Origin: CAMEON01 sp964427175
Lineage (GTDB): Bacteria; Bacillota; Clostridia; Oscillospirales; CAG-272
Assembly: GCA_964427175.1 (NCBI GenBank)
Contig: CAYRTP010000115.1
Location: 1 to 8,358 of the forward strand
DNA length: 8,358 nucleotides
Direction of reading: 5' to 3'
Shown here: one piece after another, positions 6,269 to 8,358 of the stretch
Layout of the letters: the number at the start of each line of letters is the position of its first letter
Numbering within the stretch: the first letter of the stretch is position 1
Program-made: the position numbers and the translations under genes
Notes under the pieces: generated by a model
Seen by the model: only the letters and a program-made list of their open reading frames with translations
Told to the model about the DNA's origin: nothing
Databases searched by the model: none

Positions 6269-6991
6269 CTACGTGCCAAAGGAATCCACGATTGCCTGAA
6301 CCGCCCTGATATCCTCCTCCGCCACAGGCTCGTCGAAATCCCGAAACCGATTGCCGCAAACCGCCCGCCCCGTCAGCGTGCGGTACCATAGCAATCCCAG
6401 CGCGTAGCGGCCAAGCCCCCGGGACGCATGGAAACCGTCTCGGTACAGGCCCGTGATCCCCTTGCGGGACAGCTTGCCCAGCATTTCGCCGGAGCGTATG
6501 ATTCCGTCCCCGCCGACCGATGCGGCAATCTCTCCGTAGACCCGCACAATATCCGACAGCATAGCCTCCGAGTTCCGATAGGGGGTAACCTCCCCCAGCC
6601 GAGGGCACCCGTTCTCGTATGCCCAGGTTTGGTGGATATAAATTCGTGCATCAGGCGCATAGGTTTTCACAGAATCCATCAACGCCGACAGGTAGGGCTC
6701 GTAGCTGTCCGCGTCAAAGGAAACGTGGCTGGCCTGCTGCAGGGTGACCACGTCCCAATCCCGATCGCACAGCGCATCGCGCAGGGACACAAGGCGATCG
6801 GTTTTCTGACCGTTGTATTGCCATTCATAGGCCGCCTCGCCCCCAAGCATATGGCGGTAATGCCGCTCCAGGGTACAACCGCCGATAAAGAGATTGGCTA
6901 CGTGTACGACTTCCCCGTCAGCCCTTGCCACGCCGTGCAGATAGCGGACCGCGTCCTCGGAAAAGCTGTTGCCGATGGTTAATAGATTCAT
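6269..6991 (-). CDS. SGNH-fold hydrolase, DUF4886-like (putative carbohydrate esterase)
   Basis: A 240-residue protein opening with MNLLTIGNSFSEDA, the block I signature of SGNH hydrolases as seen in DUF4886 proteins. Ser9 is the likely nucleophile, Gly38 in FIGGCTL a likely oxyanion residue, and Asp185/His188 in RDGFHAS the block V Asp-x-x-His. VVTLQQAS (81-88) and IYIHQTWAYEN (117-127) are typical of the DUF4886 group, whose Gln-Gln replaces the usual Asn block. There is no signal peptide, so it is probably cytoplasmic. ATG 6991 is preferred over the in-frame ATG at 7009: GGGAGA precedes it by about seven bases and the family starts at this residue. Proteins of this group are often found with polysaccharide-use genes; a deacylase acting on glycans fits the neighbouring glycosidases but is not shown. 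It is a single-gene unit with its own promoter. Confidence 0.87.
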   Translation of the reverse strand: MNLLTIGNSFSEDAVRYLHGVARADGEVVHVANLFIGGCTLERHYRHMLGGEAAYEWQYNGQKTDRLVSLRDALCDRDWDVVTLQQASHVSFDADSYEPYLSALMDSVKTYAPDARIYIHQTWAYENGCPRLGEVTPYRNSEAMLSDIVRVYGEIAASVGGDGIIRSGEMLGKLSRKGITGLYRDGFHASRGLGRYALGLLWYRTLTGRAVCGNRFRDFDEPVAEEDIRAVQAIVDSFGT

Positions 6992-7042
6992 GTTGATTCT
7001 CCCGGGCATTTGCCTTTTTCGTCATTTCGAGATGCTCCTTAT

Positions 7043-7071
7043 ATTATAATCCACAAAAGCTTACTTGTCAA
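7043..7071 (-). promoter_or_regulatory. Consensus sigma-A promoter of the SGNH hydrolase gene
   Basis: On the minus strand, TTGACA (7066-7071) and TATAAT (7043-7048) are 17 bp apart, and both are full matches to consensus. Transcription should start near 7036, giving a leader of about 45 nt. An AAGGAG at 7035-7040 falls at the start point itself and cannot serve as a ribosome binding site. No palindromic operator is visible here, unlike at the two glycosidase promoters. Confidence 0.88.
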
Positions 7072-7195
7072 GTGACTGTTGGTCAGGGAGGGGTGGAATA
7101 GGGGGGGAATCGTTAGTTTTCAAAAAGTAAAAAATGGAGTCATACCCCGCTATGGCTTTACGTTGTCGCTCTTGCCCACTCGCGTCGCGTGTCGT

Positions 7196-7226
7196 TTTTC
7201 ATGCGGAGCACAGCTCCGTATGAAAA
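7196..7226. repeat. Long hairpin, 14-bp stem with 3-nt loop
   Basis: Bases 7196-7209 pair with 7213-7226 in a 14-bp stem containing a single G-T wobble (plus-strand reading) and the loop ACA. The stem combines a GC-rich inner part (CGGAGC/GCTCCG) with an AT-rich base (TTTTCAT/ATGAAAA), so each strand ends in T or A runs, like a bidirectional terminator. It adjoins a second hairpin at 7230-7247. Confidence 0.65.
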
Positions 7227-7229
7227 GCC

Positions 7230-7247
7230 TCCCGCTTTGCGGCGGGA
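7230..7247 (-). terminator. Terminator-like hairpin downstream of the intron remnant
   Basis: Read on the minus strand, TCCCGC, a six-base loop and GCGGGA form a six-base-pair GC stem followed by GGCTTTTCAT. This resembles an intrinsic terminator with a short T run. It lies about 35 bp beyond the predicted 3' end of the group II intron and could stop transcription entering from the VTC/intron side. Confidence 0.45.
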
Positions 7248-7280
7248 AACCTTGCTGAAGTTCGAGGCTCGACTCATGCA

Positions 7281-7357
7281 ATCGAGTAGGAGGCTGACCA
7301 ATCCCTGACCAGCCGACCTCTCACACCACCGTGCGTACCGATCGGTACACGGCGGTT
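7281..7357 (-). ncRNA. Group II intron 3' end: domains V and VI
   Basis: Read on the minus strand, domain V (7357-7324, 34 nt) folds as ACCGCCGTG paired with CACGGTGGT, an upper TACC/GGTA stem with loop GATC, and a two-base CG bulge; the catalytic triad is CGC. Domain VI follows: GAG and AGG pair with CTC and CCT, leaving a single bulged A at 7287, and an upper stem GGCTGGTC (7314-7307) pairs with GGTCAGCC (7299-7292) around a seven-base loop. The bulged A lies seven bases from an AT 3' end at 7281, the canonical branch-point position. The ribozyme domains I-IV upstream of the maturase are absent, so the intron cannot splice by itself. Confidence 0.85.
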
Positions 7358-7360
7358 CAA

Positions 7361-7693
7361 TCATAAAGAGTGCAGAGACTTGTACGCTTCGGATATGTCG
7401 TAATATCCCCGGCGTGCAAGTCTTTCGTTTGTAATGGTGTGGGTCAGAATCCCACTACCTGCAACAGCCCAGTAGCCTTTTCGAGTGTTTCCGTTTCGGT
7501 ATGCCATCCAGTCGGGCATTCCCAATTTCTTGAGATTGGCGACCCTCGTTCTCGGCAACTTCCACTGCTTCCAGATATACATTCGTATCCGTCGGCGTAA
7601 CCACTCGTTCCACCTCTCCATGTCCGTTTTCATATCCGCGATTCCGTAGTATCCAAGCCAACCTCGCATGAATACCTTCACATTGTAGAACAC
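7361..7693 (-). pseudogene. ltrA: Group II intron reverse transcriptase/maturase, C-terminal fragment only (5' truncated)
   Basis: About 110 residues of the maturase (X) and C-terminal region of a group II intron-encoded protein: FMRGWLGYYGIADMK, EWLRRRIRMYIWKQWK, NTRKGYWAVAGS and THTITNERLARRGYYDI, ending LHSL. The stop at 7361-7363 lies four bases before domain V, as in complete introns. Full-length proteins are about 420-600 residues; the reverse transcriptase palm with its YADD box and the fingers are missing. The frame remains open to 7816, but upstream of about 7693 it only reads the wrong frame of the VTC fragment. There is no ribosome binding site or sensible start at the homology boundary. 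It is therefore a remnant, not a working maturase, though its frame is undamaged. The loss of the 5' part is typical of incomplete target-primed insertion, or it may be a later deletion. Confidence 0.85.
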
Positions 7694-8306
7694 GGTAAAT
7701 ACGGCAAGCGGCATATTTTGAAAATGCCGAAGATCTCCGTCCTTCAAGCTGAACGGCATCTCGAATAATATCGGGAAGATATTCATCCCATTTAACTTCA
7801 AGAATGATAGGCGCATCTCCTGCGGGGACTGTAACAGAGCCAGGCTTCAAGAAATCAATGCTTTACATTCCCGTGCGGATATTGTAGTCAAGAGTCACGC
7901 GCACGTTTCCCGCTGGAAACACAAAGGCTTCTCTCCTGTAATCCACAATTGTTCTCGGTCGAAGCCCCTTGCTTTTCATTTTGAAATACAATTCCTTGAT
8001 AAGCTCGCGCTCATCCGTCCTCATCCATTCGGTATCGCCCGTAAGAATTCGCTCTACTTCTTCCGCATAGATCCTCGCCTGTTGTTTATTACAAAAACCG
8101 TTGATCTTGCTCTTTTTCTCAAGGCGAATAAAGCTTGTATCGTTTTCATAATACCGAATCCGAAATTTTTCTCGCATATTGACACCGTGGATCTTTTCTC
8201 GAAGCGCGGTATCAAATTGGTCATCAAAATATAAACTTCGGATATCGTATGTTCCGTTTACACCGTGCGATTCGAGCTTTGCTACGGTTCGGAGTCTTGC
8301 TCGTAG
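7692..8306 (-). pseudogene. VTC-domain polyphosphate-polymerase-like protein, degraded (N-terminus missing, in-frame TAA, 3' end replaced)
   Basis: The VTC domain (CYTH-like tunnel fold) makes polyphosphate from ATP in eukaryotic VTC4 and is common, often beside CotH and DUF4956 genes, in Clostridia. In one frame from 8306 I read LRARLRTVAKL, IRSLYFDDQFDTALREK, REKFRIRYY, SFIRLEKKSK, GNVRVTLDYNIRTGM, then TAA (7863-7865), and further in the same frame SIDFLKPGSVTVPAGDAP, ILEVKWDEYLPDIIRD and SSAFSKYAACRIY. The tunnel-lining Arg/Lys and the EVK glutamate are conserved, so loss is recent. A TGA at 8310-8312 blocks the frame upstream, removing about 20 N-terminal residues. A fragment starting at ATG 8177 could still be made (104 residues) but lacks half the fold. 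After CRIY (7695) the sequence switches directly to the maturase fragment. The region is richer in A+T than the genes to the left, suggesting a different origin. Confidence 0.82.
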
Positions 8307-8358
8307 GCTTCATCGCTGATCGCCGTGAAGGTGTCACCGAAGTTCTGCGAGGTGATCT
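8282..8358 (-). CDS. Possible C-terminal tail of an unidentified gene entering from the right edge
   Basis: In a different frame from the VTC fragment, the last 77 bases read as ITSQNFGDTFTAISDEAY followed by EQDSEP and TAG (8282-8284). The composition looks protein-like, and its final ~7 codons overlap the start of the VTC homology in another frame. This would fit an upstream gene whose end was joined to a VTC gene missing its N-terminus. It is too short for any family assignment and could be chance. Confidence 0.25.
   Translation of the reverse strand, partial: ITSQNFGDTFTAISDEAYEQDSEP

Larger units (their letters stand above)
7072..7280. other. Gene-free stretch between the SGNH promoter and the group II intron 3' end
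   Basis: I see no protein-coding gene here. The 7086-7107 part has three G runs (three, four and seven G) on the plus strand, a possible quadruplex. It is followed by an AT-rich stretch and then two adjacent hairpins at 7196-7247. If the intron boundary at 7281 is correct, the sequence from 7280 downwards is the 3' exon (insertion target side) of the intron remnant. Confidence 0.5.

Noticed and set aside
6924..7025. Small minus-strand open frame from ATG 7025 overlapping the SGNH gene start
   Set aside because: Its only AAGGAG coincides with the predicted transcription start, and it overlaps the SGNH gene out of frame.
7158..7364. 68-codon minus-strand open frame beginning MIEPPCTDRY
   Set aside because: It runs through group II intron domains V and VI and the following hairpins, all structured RNA; there is no protein family resemblance.
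7361..7816. Taking the 151-codon frame starting at ATG 7816 as a real protein
   Set aside because: Upstream of about 7693 it is the wrong frame of the VTC fragment; only the later part is maturase.
1..8358. CRISPR arrays, tRNA and rRNA genes
   Set aside because: No regularly spaced direct repeats, cloverleaf-like segments or rRNA-like stretches were seen on reading both strands by eye.

Overview
The window looks like a chromosomal segment of a Gram-positive gut-type Clostridia bacterium, probably Oscillospiraceae/Ruminococcaceae-like. The reasons are strong AGGAGG-type ribosome binding sites, near-consensus sigma-A promoters, fairly GC-rich genes, XRE regulators with TPR-like tails, a small lipoprotein with a DGDDIPEL motif, and a cytoplasmic GH3 enzyme. 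This is inference from gene content; no taxonomic marker gene is present.

Layout, left to right. (1) A large GH3 beta-glycosidase gene on the minus strand runs off the left edge. It has a perfect TTGACA-17-TATAAT promoter and a cre-like operator in its leader. (2) A minus-strand gene encodes a small predicted lipoprotein. (3) Divergent from it, on the plus strand, is an XRE-family regulator (350 aa). (4) A 171-bp inverted-repeat, MITE-like element fills the convergent gap. (5) A two-gene minus-strand operon encodes a second, paralogous XRE regulator (359 aa) followed by a GH43/GH32-clan five-bladed propeller glycosidase (310 aa). Its promoter carries a perfect 14-bp palindrome just downstream of the -10 box. 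(6) A minus-strand SGNH/DUF4886 hydrolase has its own perfect promoter and a stem-loop beyond its stop codon. (7) The right end is a graveyard on the minus strand: tandem hairpins, the intact 3' end of a group II intron (domains V and VI with a bulged branch-point A), only the C-terminal maturase part of its reverse transcriptase, and, abutting this, a degraded VTC polyphosphate-polymerase-like gene that lacks its N-terminus and carries an in-frame TAA.

How the parts may work together (inference). GH3 and the propeller glycosidase have no signal peptide and would act in the cytoplasm on imported plant or host oligosaccharides. The SGNH hydrolase could remove acyl groups from such glycans. Both glycosidase units have near-consensus promoters overlaid by LacI/CcpA-type operators, which fits strong expression held down by repressors. 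The two XRE paralogues are candidate local sensors. The right end is not part of this module and records insertion and decay events.

No rRNA, tRNA or CRISPR array was seen. The clearest unusual objects are the VTC/group II intron chimera, the paired paralogous regulators with distinct operators around a glycosidase, and the inverted-repeat element. I did not find convincing evidence for a wholly new multi-gene system.
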